Below, one piece after another: positions 15,566 to 23,703 of a DNA stretch of 43,783 nucleotides (its first letter is position 1; every line of letters starts with the position of its first letter). The DNA comes from Chryseobacterium sp. 36-9 (lineage in GTDB: Bacteria; Bacteroidota; Bacteroidia; Flavobacteriales; Weeksellaceae), in contig MKVE01000027.1 of assembly GCA_001898785.1 (NCBI GenBank), positions 57,359-101,141 on the forward strand, read 5' to 3'. The notes under the pieces are model-generated. The model was not told the DNA's origin. It ran no database searches and saw nothing but the letters and a program-made list of their open reading frames with translations. Position numbers and translations under genes: made by a program.

Positions 15566-17101
15566 CTAATTAATCTTCCTCAAATCCAGATCCTCAAAAT
15601 CAAAACTAAAATCCGTCACATCAGAAATCGGTTTCATTTTCGCAGAAACCGCTTTTCCGTTTTCATCAAAATTCAAAATAAAAAACGCATCCGCATCATA
15701 ACTTCTGTCATCCCATTTTGCCACAAAAGAATTCGCAGAATAGGGAATCAAATCACCTTTAAGTCTTGGAGAAGATTTAGAAATAATTCTATAACCTTTG
15801 CCTTGTTTGGAAACCTCAACAATCCCGAACCAATCATCTTTGTACCAGCCGATGAATTGGTCGTCCTTCAAATCTGATTTGAACTTCGAAGCCTTATCAT
15901 AAACATCTTTCTTCTGCTTGGCAAAAGTCTCTTCATTTTTTTTATTTCTATCACCGTAAAGCTTCAGCCAATCACGGTTTTCAACACCCAGATAAGCATC
16001 TTTCACAGAATTGGTAATCGTAGAAAATGCCGCACCAGATTGTTGATTCGTCAAGACCACAATCCCCAATTTCAAATCCGGAATCAATGTAAAATGGGTT
16101 ACAGTCCCTATCAAACCTCCGGAATGCTGAACCTGCAAATGACCTTTAACATCGCTCAAAAACCAGCCCAATCCATACCCATAAAAATGCGTATCATAAG
16201 GCGAAGTCAATCCAACTTTATCCGGAATTTGAAGACTCCATAATTCGTGAGCGTTTTTCTCAGAAACCAGACGTTTCCCGTCTTTGGTCACAAATCCATT
16301 CAGAAGAAAATTGGCCCAAGTCGTCATATCCTGAATATTGCTCATTATACCGCCTGCAGCGTTCGCCGTCTCGTTCCAGTCGTGTGGAACAGAAATCGCT
16401 TTCCCATCAACCGGAGCGTGTGCATCGATAATATTCTGAGAATTTTTCGCTCTATTATAAGAACCGAAACTCGCCGTCATCCCGACAGGTTTCATAATTC
16501 TTTGCTCGATAAAATCTGCCCATTGCAAACCGGAAACTCTATGAATCACTTCTCCGGCAACAATGAACATGATATTATTATAATCCAAAGTTGTTCTGAA
16601 AGGATTTTCCGGCTTGAGGAATCTTACATTATGAACAATATCATTCACTGTCAAATTACCACCTTCCGGAAAAAACATTAGATCACCTTGTCCCAATCCC
16701 AATCCTGCTCTATGCGTAATCAAATCTTTTATCGTTACATTTTGAGAAACGTAAGGGTCAGCCATCTGGAATTCCGGTATGTATTTGGTCACTTTATCAT
16801 CCCAATTGAGTTTGCCTTCGTCTGCTAAAATGGCAAGAGCTGTACAGGTAAAACCTTTACTGTTAGAAGCAATACCAACCAGGGTATTGGCATCCATCGG
16901 CTGATTATTGTTGAGCGAGCGAACACCAAAACCTTTCGCATAAATTAGTTTTCCATCTTTCACAACGCCAACAGACATTCCCGGAACATCAAAAGTTTTA
17001 AGAGAATTTTGAATAAGTTCATCCAGTTTTTTTTCCTCAATCTGAGCATTGATAAAGACAAAAGAGAAAAGTAAAAAGAAAAAAGATATTGATTTATACA
17101 T
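15566..17101 (-). CDS. Exported serine hydrolase, class C beta-lactamase fold with DUF3471 tail
   Basis: A 511-residue protein with a signal peptide ending VFINAQ. The beta-lactamase/penicillin-binding domain holds the nucleophile motif S79-N-S-K82, the Y174-N-N motif (LDYNN) and HSGG (H326) in place of the usual KTG. HSGG is common in esterases and peptidases of this group. After about residue 385 there is a separate C-terminal region (FIGWYKDDWFGIVEVSKQGKGY...) that matches DUF3471, often fused to such hydrolases. It probably acts in the periplasm as a D-amino-acid peptidase or esterase. Antibiotic hydrolysis is not implied. The frame extends to a TTG at 17119, but the ATG at 17101 gives a standard signal peptide and is used. 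Confidence 0.87.
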   Translation of the reverse strand: MYKSISFFFLLFSFVFINAQIEEKKLDELIQNSLKTFDVPGMSVGVVKDGKLIYAKGFGVRSLNNNQPMDANTLVGIASNSKGFTCTALAILADEGKLNWDDKVTKYIPEFQMADPYVSQNVTIKDLITHRAGLGLGQGDLMFFPEGGNLTVNDIVHNVRFLKPENPFRTTLDYNNIMFIVAGEVIHRVSGLQWADFIEQRIMKPVGMTASFGSYNRAKNSQNIIDAHAPVDGKAISVPHDWNETANAAGGIMSNIQDMTTWANFLLNGFVTKDGKRLVSEKNAHELWSLQIPDKVGLTSPYDTHFYGYGLGWFLSDVKGHLQVQHSGGLIGTVTHFTLIPDLKLGIVVLTNQQSGAAFSTITNSVKDAYLGVENRDWLKLYGDRNKKNEETFAKQKKDVYDKASKFKSDLKDDQFIGWYKDDWFGIVEVSKQGKGYRIISKSSPRLKGDLIPYSANSFVAKWDDRSYDADAFFILNFDENGKAVSAKMKPISDVTDFSFDFEDLDLRKIN

Positions 17102-17458
17102 TTTAAAAAAGCTTTGCACGAAGATAAGAAATTGTTAATTCTAATCCTTAATCATATTCACAGCTTATTAAACAATATTTCAAACCAGATATTATTGTTA
17201 AATTTTAAACTTTGACTGATAATCTACTTAAGATCTTTGATTGTCTACTGAACTCGTCTGAATGCTCACTAAAGACCCCTGACTATCGACTCAAGTCTTC
17301 CGACTACTTACTTAACTCTTCTGAATGCTTATTCAAGACCTCTGACTGTCTACTCAACTCTTTCTTTTGTTTACTTTACTCTTCCTTTTGCCTATTTTAG
17401 GGAAATTTTAATAACCGGTAAAAAAAATTACCTTTACACTCAATTTAAAAAATATAAG
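17102..17458. other. Gene-free stretch before tag, mostly repeats
   Basis: This 357-base gap lies between the divergent serine hydrolase and tag genes. The first 115 bases are AT-rich with no recognisable element. Positions 17218-17400 form a degenerate tandem array, described separately. TACCTTTA at 17429-17436 is a near match to TAnnTTTG, 23 bases before tag, and is the best promoter candidate. Confidence 0.7.
17218..17400. repeat. Degenerate tandem array of 21-bp units (3 x 7 bp)
   Basis: Eight full units of 21 bases and one partial unit follow each other with no spacers. Typical units are GATTGTCTACTGAACTCG+TCT and GACTGTCTACTCAACTCT+TTC. Within each unit there is a finer 7-base grain. 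The plus strand is open for 62 codons from a TTG, giving repeats of the form (D/E)-C-L-L-N-S-S. The minus strand gives LSRQSE-like repeats broken by three stops. There is no good start or signal, so I treat the array as non-coding repeat DNA. Confidence 0.85.
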
Positions 17459-18007
17459 ATGTCATACTGCCAAGCCATAGAAACAATGCAGCCCGAAGAC
17501 CGGAAAGCGTTGCACAAAAACTACCACGATAATCACTACGGTTTCCCTATCCATAACGATGATGAATTGTTTGGAAGACTCATAATGGAAATCAATCAGG
17601 CTGGATTGAGTTGGGAAACGATTCTCAAAAAGGAAGATTCTTTCCGAAAAGCCTACAGCAATTTCAGTATCGAGAAAATTGCCGCTTACACAGAAAAAGA
17701 CCGGGAGAGATTATTGGCTGACCCGGGAATCATCAGAAACAAACTCAAAGTCAATGCAGCCATAGAAAACGCCAAAACCATTTTGGAACTCAAAAAGGAA
17801 TTTGGCTCATTCGAAAAATGGTTGGAACATCATCATCCGAAAACAAAGGAAGAATGGGTAAAACTGTTCAAAAAAACCTTTAGATTCACAGGCGGCGAAA
17901 TCGTCGGTGAGTTTCTGATGAGTATTGGTTTTCTGAAAGGCGCACATTCCGACGATTGCAAAATCAATGAAAAGATTTTTGCTGCGAATCCGAAGTGGAA
18001 AGAATAA
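17459..18007 (+). CDS. tag: DNA-3-methyladenine glycosylase I
   Basis: This base-excision repair enzyme removes 3-methyladenine from alkylated DNA. The 182-residue protein has the Tag pattern: MSYCQAIE, YHDNHYGFPIHNDDELF, INQAGLSWETILKKEDSFRKAY, DPGIIRNKLKVNAAIENAK and GAHSDDC at the end. The four residues of the structural zinc site, Cys4, His23, and the His and Cys of GAHSDDC (near residues 163-167), are all present. Length is close to the E. coli enzyme (187). It is a single gene, downstream of a repeat array and followed by a nested inverted repeat. No alkylation-response regulator or ada/alk gene is adjacent. Confidence 0.96.
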   Translation: MSYCQAIETMQPEDRKALHKNYHDNHYGFPIHNDDELFGRLIMEINQAGLSWETILKKEDSFRKAYSNFSIEKIAAYTEKDRERLLADPGIIRNKLKVNAAIENAKTILELKKEFGSFEKWLEHHHPKTKEEWVKLFKKTFRFTGGEIVGEFLMSIGFLKGAHSDDCKINEKIFAANPKWKE

Positions 18008-18162
18008 ACCACAAAAGTCACAAAAGAAAGTGGTGAAAAATTCAATGAAATATTTTGAGCATTTAGTTGTCATTCCGTAGGAATCCCTACAGAGTTTGCT
18101 TAGATTCCTACGGAATGACAAAATTGTGTTTTTGATTTTCAAACTTTTGTGCCTTTGTGGTT
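18007..18162. repeat. Nested inverted-repeat element between tag and the UMP synthase gene
   Basis: The outer arms are AACCACAAAAGTCACAAAAG (18007-18026) and the near-reverse complement CTTTTGTGCCTTTGTGGTT (18144-18162). Inside them lies a perfect 18-bp inverted repeat, TGTCATTCCGTAGGAATC (18068-18085) with its complement at 18103-18120. Both arm types recall short dispersed intergenic repeats common in flavobacterial genomes. No coding sequence lies inside. It may act as a non-autonomous mobile element or a transcript-end structure. Confidence 0.8.
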
Positions 18163-18185
18163 AATAAAAATTAGCCTTAAATTTG
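18155..18185 (+). promoter_or_regulatory. Promoter of the UMP synthase gene
   Basis: TTG at 18155-18157, 20 bases, then TAAATTTG at 18178-18185 match the -33/-7 consensus in full. The start would be near 18192, 14 bases before the ATG. The TTG belongs to the right outer arm of the inverted-repeat element. Confidence 0.75.
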
Positions 18186-18205
18186 TCGAAATCTAAAGAA
18201 AGTCA

Positions 18206-19564
18206 ATGGAAAGTAAAAAAGAATTCTTCCTCGAGTGTTATAAACTCGGGATTATCAAGTTTGGGCGTTTTACACTGAAAAGCGGAATAGAAAGTCCGTT
18301 TTATGTGGATTTGCGGCCACTCGCTTCTGATCCGAAAATCCTGAAAAAACTAGCTAATTATCTCTTGGAAATGTTGCCGCTGGATAATTTTGATATCATC
18401 TGTGGCGTTCCTTACGCAGCGCTTCCAATGGCGACAGCAATGTCGCTGGAAAGTTATCTCCCATTAATTATTAAGAGAAAAGAAGCCAAAGCTTACGGAA
18501 CAAAAAAACTGATTGAGGGAATCTACGAGAAAGGACAAAACTGTCTATTGGTAGAAGATGTCATCACCTCCGGAAAATCTTTGGTAGAAACCATTGATGA
18601 GGTTGAAAATGAAGGCATCAAGGTTTCTGACATTGTTGTAGTTCTTGATAGACAGCAAGGCGGAAAAGAAAAACTAGAAGCTAAAGGTTACAAAGTTCAT
18701 TCGCTTTTCAATATCTCTGAGGTTGTGGAAATCCTGAGAGAAGTTAATTACATCGATGATGAGGAAGTATCGAGAATCAGAGATTTTGTGAACGGAAACC
18801 AAGTGGTTTTTGAAGAGAAAAAACGTCTGTCTTACGAACAAAAACTGGAAGTAGCGGAACATTCTTTTGCTAAGAAAATCCTTGAAATCGCTATTGAAAA
18901 AAGATCAAACTTAATTGCATCGGCAGATTTTATTACCACAAAAGAATTATTGGATTTCGCTGACATTGTTGGTCCTCACATTGTGGCTCTTAAAACTCAT
19001 ATCGATATTCTGAACGATTTTGATGCTGATGAAACCATTCTTCCGCTCAAAGATATAGCAACGAAACATAATTTCCTTTTGATGGAAGACCGGAAATTTG
19101 CTGACATCGGGAACACTCAGAAACTGCAGTTTTCTTACGGAACTTACAAGATTTCCAACTGGGCAGATTTGGTAACTTCCCACGTTATTGGAGGAAGCAA
19201 AAGCTTAGATTGCTTTATTAATGTTGGTGTGGTCGCGATTTTAGGAATGTCTTCTGAAGGAACTTTAACAGATTCTCATTATCGTGAAGAAGCTTTGAAA
19301 ATCATAGAAAATCACCCAAGTATAATCGGTTGTGTAGCACAAAATCAAGTTTCTGACCAAATCTTATTGTTTACACCAGGTGTGAATTTGGGTGCAAGTG
19401 GCGATGACAAAGGCCAGCAATACAATTCTCCGGAACATGTGATTAAAAATTACGGTACCGATTTCATCATCGTTGGACGCGGCATCTATAAAGCAGACGA
19501 GCCGGAACAAGAAGCTTTACGTTACAAAAACGAAGGCTGGAAAGCTTATCAGGATTCTTTGTAA
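18206..19564 (+). CDS. Bifunctional UMP synthase: orotate phosphoribosyltransferase fused to OMP decarboxylase
   Basis: This protein catalyses the last two steps of UMP synthesis in 452 residues: orotate plus PRPP to OMP, then OMP to UMP. Residues 1 to about 195 are orotate phosphoribosyltransferase, with the PRPP loop CLLVEDVITSGKS (113-124) and VVLDRQQGG. Residues about 215-452 are the decarboxylase, with LKTHIDILNDF (262-272), the catalytic DRKFADIGN (295-303; D295, K297, D300), NWADLVTSHV and GQQYNSPEHVI...DFIIVGRGI. The order (PyrE then PyrF) and the wording of nearly every motif match animal UMPS rather than the usual separate bacterial pyrE and pyrF. A clear promoter precedes it. It is equivalent to pyrE-pyrF; no single symbol is given. 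Confidence 0.93.
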   Translation: MESKKEFFLECYKLGIIKFGRFTLKSGIESPFYVDLRPLASDPKILKKLANYLLEMLPLDNFDIICGVPYAALPMATAMSLESYLPLIIKRKEAKAYGTKKLIEGIYEKGQNCLLVEDVITSGKSLVETIDEVENEGIKVSDIVVVLDRQQGGKEKLEAKGYKVHSLFNISEVVEILREVNYIDDEEVSRIRDFVNGNQVVFEEKKRLSYEQKLEVAEHSFAKKILEIAIEKRSNLIASADFITTKELLDFADIVGPHIVALKTHIDILNDFDADETILPLKDIATKHNFLLMEDRKFADIGNTQKLQFSYGTYKISNWADLVTSHVIGGSKSLDCFINVGVVAILGMSSEGTLTDSHYREEALKIIENHPSIIGCVAQNQVSDQILLFTPGVNLGASGDDKGQQYNSPEHVIKNYGTDFIIVGRGIYKADEPEQEALRYKNEGWKAYQDSL

Positions 19565-19583
19565 TTTTAACAATATAACATCT

Positions 19584-19638
19584 CGCTTCATCAGAAAAAA
19601 AGTAGTAGTTTTAATTACTTATATTTTTTGATGAAGCG
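19584..19638 (+). promoter_or_regulatory. Hairpin that would cover the start codon of the M1-like gene
   Basis: CGCTTCATCA (19584-19593) is the exact complement of TGATGAAGCG (19629-19638), which contains the ATG at 19631 and the next two codons. In an RNA the start codon would be paired in a 10-bp stem over a 35-base loop. Any role in translation control is inference. Confidence 0.5.
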
Positions 19639-22447
19639 ATTTCTTTTATGTTTGGTCTTATTTCTTCCTTTTTTCTGGGCAAAGTCTCAGCAAGACAGCA
19701 TTTTGTTGAATGTAAAACTGAATGATGATCAAAAATCGATTTCTGTAGAACAGACTTTGATTTATCATAATCCGCATCAGAAATCCATCAATCAAATCAA
19801 GCTGCTGAATTGGGTTTCGGCTTACCAAAATCGCAAAACACCACTTCTCAAAAGAAAAGTTGAAGACAGAAAAAAGGATTTGTATTTTGCTAAAGATGAT
19901 AAACTGGGGAAATTAGAAAATCTCCAATATTCTTACGGGAATATCTCCTCAGAAATCCTTAATAAAACTCAGGAAAACATTTTTATTCCGCTTGGGCAGC
20001 CTTTGGAATCTGGAAAGAGTATTAGACTTAATCTGAAATATCAAATTCAGTTGCCTGACGCCCGTTTTACAGGTTATGGTGTGGACGCCAATCGCATTCT
20101 TTTAAAATATTTTTTCTTGGTTCCGGAAACTTATGAAAATGAAAATCAAAGTAACGTTTCATATAGAGATACGGAAGAAACTGCCAACGCCGGCTCATTT
20201 TGGAATGTGAATTTTGAAATTCCAAACAGTTGGAAAATTTATTCTAACCTTAATCAAAAATCAGATTCCAAATTTGAAGGAACTTCGATCAATGACCCGG
20301 AATTTCAATTGTCCAGAGAGATTTATCCCGAATTTTTATTAGATGTTGACGGTCAGAAAATCAATATCCAAATAGGTTATCAGATCACTGAATATCAAAG
20401 ACAGGTTTTAAGTTTTCTTTTGCCGACACAACTCAAATTCATAAAGGCAAGAGTTGGAAATCTTCCTGACAAATTGTTCATTACTCAAAAATTCCTGAAT
20501 AAGGAAGAATTTATCGGTATTGATGACATCAAATTCTGGAAATTCAAATTCCAGATGTTTACGGATTATGAAAAGACGGATCTAGATTACTTCAGTGCCA
20601 TCTCAAAGAAAATAATGGACGAATATTTCATTACTAATAAAACGGAAGAACACTGGCTGAAAAACGGCTTGAAATCCTACCTCGAAATCCAATATCTGAA
20701 AAATTTCTACCCCAATCATAAGCTTCTTGGGAATCTTCCCGATAATGCAAAGATTTTCGGAATCAAACCTTTGAAATTATTTCATGCTTCCAAGCTGAAG
20801 CTTTCCGAGCGTTACGGACTGGCTTATCATTATATCTACACGCAGAATCTCGACCAGAAAATAACAACGCCTTATTATCTGTTGAGCAATTTTAATACAA
20901 CTGCAATAAGTCAATTTGAAATGGGGAGTCTTTTGAATTATATTTCGGAATACCAAGGGCAGAATTCGTTTGATTTTTTCCTGAAAAATTATCTGTCTTC
21001 TAATTATAAGACCAAAACAACAGGTAAAGATTTCCTCAATAATATTGAAAAATTCACTTCCGGAAAATCAGTCTTTCTGAGTCCGATGATGGATGAGAAG
21101 CACAGGATTAATTTTAATTTGAAAAATATTAAAGAACAAAACGATCATTATCAGGTAAATATCAAAAATAAAAATGCTTCCAATATCCCTTTAAAAATTG
21201 AATCGGAAAATAAGAATGATGAGAAAACAACTTATTGGAAAGATGGCAGCTCCAAAGCAAAAGACTCGATTCTGATTCCAAAAGAAAATGTGGCAAAAAT
21301 TGTTTTAAATGATAATTACATTTTTCCTGAATCCAATTACAGAGACAATTATATCTATACAAAAGGCTTATTTTCCAACACAAAAAAAATAAAATTCAAG
21401 CTGATTAAAGACATTCAAAACCCTGAATACAATGAAATCTTTTTAACACCGAGATTAACATTCAATGCTTACGATAAGATTTTGGTTGGTCTCAATTTTA
21501 AGAATCAGGGGATTTTTGACCAGAAATTTGATTATTCGTTCACACCGTATTACAGTACAGGAACAGGGAAATTGACGGGTTCGGGTGCACTTGGCTATTC
21601 GATTCTTCCACCGAACAGCTTTTTCAGGAGCTGGAATTTTGCAGTTTCGGGTTCCTATTTTCATTATAATACGGATTTGGCTTATAAAAAATTTGGAGCA
21701 GCAACGGCTCTCAATTTCAACAAAAATCCCAGAAGTGCCATCGGAAGAAGTTTATATTTCTCATATAACTATTATGAGCGGGAATTGACACCATTGATGA
21801 TTGAGAATAACTTGTATTCCAAATATAACCTTTGGAATCTTGGTTATTCCTATTCCGATAACCGATTGATTCACGAAAAATACATCTCGGGCAATTTGCA
21901 ATGGATGGAAGATTTTCAGAAAATTTCTGCTGAAGCATTTTACCGCTGGGAATTTGCTAAAGACAAAAAAATCAGCTTCCGTTGGTTTGCAGGCTATTTT
22001 TTGAGGAACGACACGAAGAATGCTTTGTTCAATTATGGGATATCCCGTGTTTCCAACTATTCTTTTTCTTATGGATTATTGGGGCAGAGTGCCACCTCGG
22101 GAATCCTATCTCAGCAGTTTATTCTGGCAGAGGGCGGTTTCAAATCGATGTTTAATACATCTGTGAATCAATTCATCACCAGTATTAATGTTGATTCTCA
22201 TCTTTGGAAATGGTTCAACCTGTATGCTGATGCGGGGATTTATAAAAATAAGAGCAGAAGCACCGAATTCATTTGGGATTCCGGCGTAAAGGTAAAAGTG
22301 GTGCCAGATTTTTTGGAAATCTATTTTCCTGTAGCGTCCAGTTTAGGATTTGAGCCCTCATTCAAAGACTATGGTTACAGGATACGATATACCTTGGTTC
22401 TGAATCTTGGTGCTCTGATTAATAATCTTAGACGAGGAGTTTATTAA
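19631..22447 (+). CDS. M1-aminopeptidase-like protein without zinc site, fused to an outer-membrane barrel
   Basis: A 938-residue exported protein with a signal peptide ending WAKSQ. The first half resembles the M1 (gluzincin) aminopeptidase fold: N-terminal beta domain with PDARFTGYGVDANRILLKYFFLVPETYE, then EEHWLKNGLKSYLEIQYL near residues 336-353. That segment matches the M1 WLNEGFAxYxE helix, but the zinc-binding Glu is Asn and no HExxH occurs upstream or anywhere else. From about residue 600 the sequence alternates aromatic and polar residues in many strands (YDKILVGLNFKNQG, SFFRSWNFAVSGSYFHYN, ISFRWFAGYFLR) and ends IRYTLVLNLGALINN, as in an outer-membrane beta-barrel. It is probably not a peptidase but a surface or assembly protein. 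The ATG at 19631 is preferred to the TTG one codon earlier. It follows the UMP synthase gene by 66 bases. Confidence 0.78.
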   Translation: MKRFLLCLVLFLPFFWAKSQQDSILLNVKLNDDQKSISVEQTLIYHNPHQKSINQIKLLNWVSAYQNRKTPLLKRKVEDRKKDLYFAKDDKLGKLENLQYSYGNISSEILNKTQENIFIPLGQPLESGKSIRLNLKYQIQLPDARFTGYGVDANRILLKYFFLVPETYENENQSNVSYRDTEETANAGSFWNVNFEIPNSWKIYSNLNQKSDSKFEGTSINDPEFQLSREIYPEFLLDVDGQKINIQIGYQITEYQRQVLSFLLPTQLKFIKARVGNLPDKLFITQKFLNKEEFIGIDDIKFWKFKFQMFTDYEKTDLDYFSAISKKIMDEYFITNKTEEHWLKNGLKSYLEIQYLKNFYPNHKLLGNLPDNAKIFGIKPLKLFHASKLKLSERYGLAYHYIYTQNLDQKITTPYYLLSNFNTTAISQFEMGSLLNYISEYQGQNSFDFFLKNYLSSNYKTKTTGKDFLNNIEKFTSGKSVFLSPMMDEKHRINFNLKNIKEQNDHYQVNIKNKNASNIPLKIESENKNDEKTTYWKDGSSKAKDSILIPKENVAKIVLNDNYIFPESNYRDNYIYTKGLFSNTKKIKFKLIKDIQNPEYNEIFLTPRLTFNAYDKILVGLNFKNQGIFDQKFDYSFTPYYSTGTGKLTGSGALGYSILPPNSFFRSWNFAVSGSYFHYNTDLAYKKFGAATALNFNKNPRSAIGRSLYFSYNYYERELTPLMIENNLYSKYNLWNLGYSYSDNRLIHEKYISGNLQWMEDFQKISAEAFYRWEFAKDKKISFRWFAGYFLRNDTKNALFNYGISRVSNYSFSYGLLGQSATSGILSQQFILAEGGFKSMFNTSVNQFITSINVDSHLWKWFNLYADAGIYKNKSRSTEFIWDSGVKVKVVPDFLEIYFPVASSLGFEPSFKDYGYRIRYTLVLNLGALINNLRRGVY

Positions 22448-22454
22448 TAAAAAA

Positions 22455-22477
22455 CATCCTTCGACAAGCTTAGGATG
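22455..22477. repeat. Short inverted repeat containing TTCGACAAGCTT
   Basis: CATCCT and AGGATG flank a core TCGACAAGCTT. The string is very close to CCTTCGACAAGCTCAGGATGACA-type fragments, which I know as frequent intergenic repeats in many bacteria. Here a single piece lies just after the stop codon of the M1-like gene. Confidence 0.5.
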
Positions 22478-22533
22478 ACATTGCAAATACTAGCAGAAAT
22501 GATTATGAACTCCGAAAAACACATATAAAATAA

Positions 22534-22564
22534 AAAAAGGCCTCCAAAATTTGGAAGCCTTTTT
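22534..22564. terminator. Bidirectional terminator between the M1-like gene and a T9SS cargo gene
   Basis: AAAAAGGCCTCC (left arm) pairs with GGAAGCCTTTTT (right arm) with one mismatch, with A-run and T-run on the two sides. It lies between convergent genes. Confidence 0.8.
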
Positions 22565-22586
22565 GATTTTTAAGTAAAAACTATAA

Positions 22587-23366
22587 TTAGTTTTTGATAA
22601 CTTTTCTGTTGATTTTGTTAGCACCATTATCAACAGTTACGATGTAAGCACCTTTAACTAAAGACTGAGTATTTACAGAACCTCCGTTTTCAACTCTGTT
22701 AGAAGATACCAATTTACCATCTACAGTATAAATATTCACAGTAGATTTAACTGGTAATTTGAAAGTAATCTGATCTTTTACGATTGTATTAAACTGAACT
22801 TGTTTATCAAAATCCTTGATATCCGCAACAGCTAAAGTCCCTTGAACCAATACTACATCATCCAAATAAACAGCATCGGTAATGATATTATTTTGAGAAT
22901 AAACTCTGTAATCGAATCTTAGTTTTGTAGTTCCAGCCGGAGATGTTGCAGTTGCAGAAACGAAAACCCATTGTGGACTATCTGATGTGTAGGTTGCAGG
23001 CTGAAACGGGCTATTAGTAACACTAATATTAGCTGTGTCATTTCTGAATTGAACCCAATGTCTTCCTCTAGAATTAGCTACATTATCTAGTACCCAATAT
23101 CCAACTGTATATACTGTATTTGCCTGAGCAGCTACATCTACAGCAGAGATACTAGCGTTAGTCGTTGTTGCAACAGGGATTAATTTAATTGAGTTATTTC
23201 CAGAGTGTTTAATACCTGTTTCTAAAGAACCACCAGCAACAGCATTCCATCCGTCTGGTTTTGTAGTGGTATCGGTCCAAGTCTCAAAACCAGGATTAAC
23301 TAATAAATTTTGAGCTGATACTAAAGATACCGCCGCAATACTTAAAATTGTAAAGATTTTTTTCAT
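22587..23366 (-). CDS. Secreted protein with type IX secretion sorting domain (1 of 3)
   Basis: A 259-residue exported protein. The signal peptide is MKKIFTILSIAAVSLVSAQ. Residues about 20-180 form a beta-sandwich like carbohydrate-binding or lectin-like modules (LLVNPGFETWTDTTTKPDGW, SGNNSIKLIP, WVFVSATATSPAGTTKLRFDYRVY, AVYLDDVVLVQ). Residues about 185-259 are a type A T9SS C-terminal signal, with the strand VNIYTVDGKLVSS, the KGAYIVTVDNG turn and the basic end KVIKN. The signal would be cut off after transport across the outer membrane. No catalytic motif is visible, so a binding or adhesive role is likely. It is related in design, but not closely in sequence, to the next two genes. Confidence 0.85.
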   Translation of the reverse strand: MKKIFTILSIAAVSLVSAQNLLVNPGFETWTDTTTKPDGWNAVAGGSLETGIKHSGNNSIKLIPVATTTNASISAVDVAAQANTVYTVGYWVLDNVANSRGRHWVQFRNDTANISVTNSPFQPATYTSDSPQWVFVSATATSPAGTTKLRFDYRVYSQNNIITDAVYLDDVVLVQGTLAVADIKDFDKQVQFNTIVKDQITFKLPVKSTVNIYTVDGKLVSSNRVENGGSVNTQSLVKGAYIVTVDNGANKINRKVIKN

Positions 23367-23703
23367 TTTATTAAAGTTTAAAAAAATTGTTTATATTTTT
23401 AATTGTTATAAAGGGATGCTAAGTTAACAAAAAAATGCATTCAGCAAAATTTAATTTATTTTTTAACATTTTTATATTGATAAACATCATTACAGTCAAT
23501 GTTTCTGAATTTCTTACTGGCAAAAATTAACATTCTGTAAGCCCAGCAATTCCCCCTTTTTCCTTCCGCAAATGTAAACATATTAATGTGATGAAATGTT
23601 AAGCCTGCTTTAAATCATATATAATAAACATTAAACTCAATAGCTTTTAAACAAAAAAACATTGCCAGGATTGGCAACGTTCATTTATAGATTTAGTGTA
23701 AAA
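23367..23703. other. Gene-free stretch between two T9SS cargo genes
   Basis: This 337-base gap has no plausible reading frame. On the minus strand there is TTG (23447-23445), 18 bases, then TAACTTAG (23426-23419), one mismatch from the -7 consensus, about 50 bases before the first cargo gene. Farther out, TACATTTG (23576-23569) is a full -7 match and would give a leader of about 200 bases. The end of the gap holds the terminator of the next gene. Nothing else was recognised. Confidence 0.6.
23653..23681 (-). terminator. Terminator of the second T9SS cargo gene
   Basis: AACATTGCCA (23658-23667) and TGGCAACGTT (23672-23681) form a stem with one mismatch or wobble and a 4-base loop. On the minus strand it is followed by a T-run. 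Confidence 0.75.

Noticed and set aside
16247-16681. 144-codon plus-strand frame
   Set aside because: Antisense to the serine hydrolase, whose frame holds the SxxK, YxN and HSGG motifs; the product has no recognisable pattern.
14774-17101. Serine hydrolase and dioxygenase as an antibiotic-resistance or mobile cassette with the toxin-antitoxin pair
   Set aside because: No transposase, integrase, att-like repeat or change in composition is visible; the HSGG motif favours a general esterase or peptidase.
17212-17400. 62-codon frame MTDNLLKIFDCLL... as a small protein
   Set aside because: It consists only of the 21-bp repeat units, starts at TTG and has no start signal. A repeat length divisible by three explains why the frame stays open.
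17218-17400. The repeat array as a CRISPR locus
   Set aside because: Units are degenerate, 21 bases long and directly joined, with no unique spacers and no cas genes nearby.
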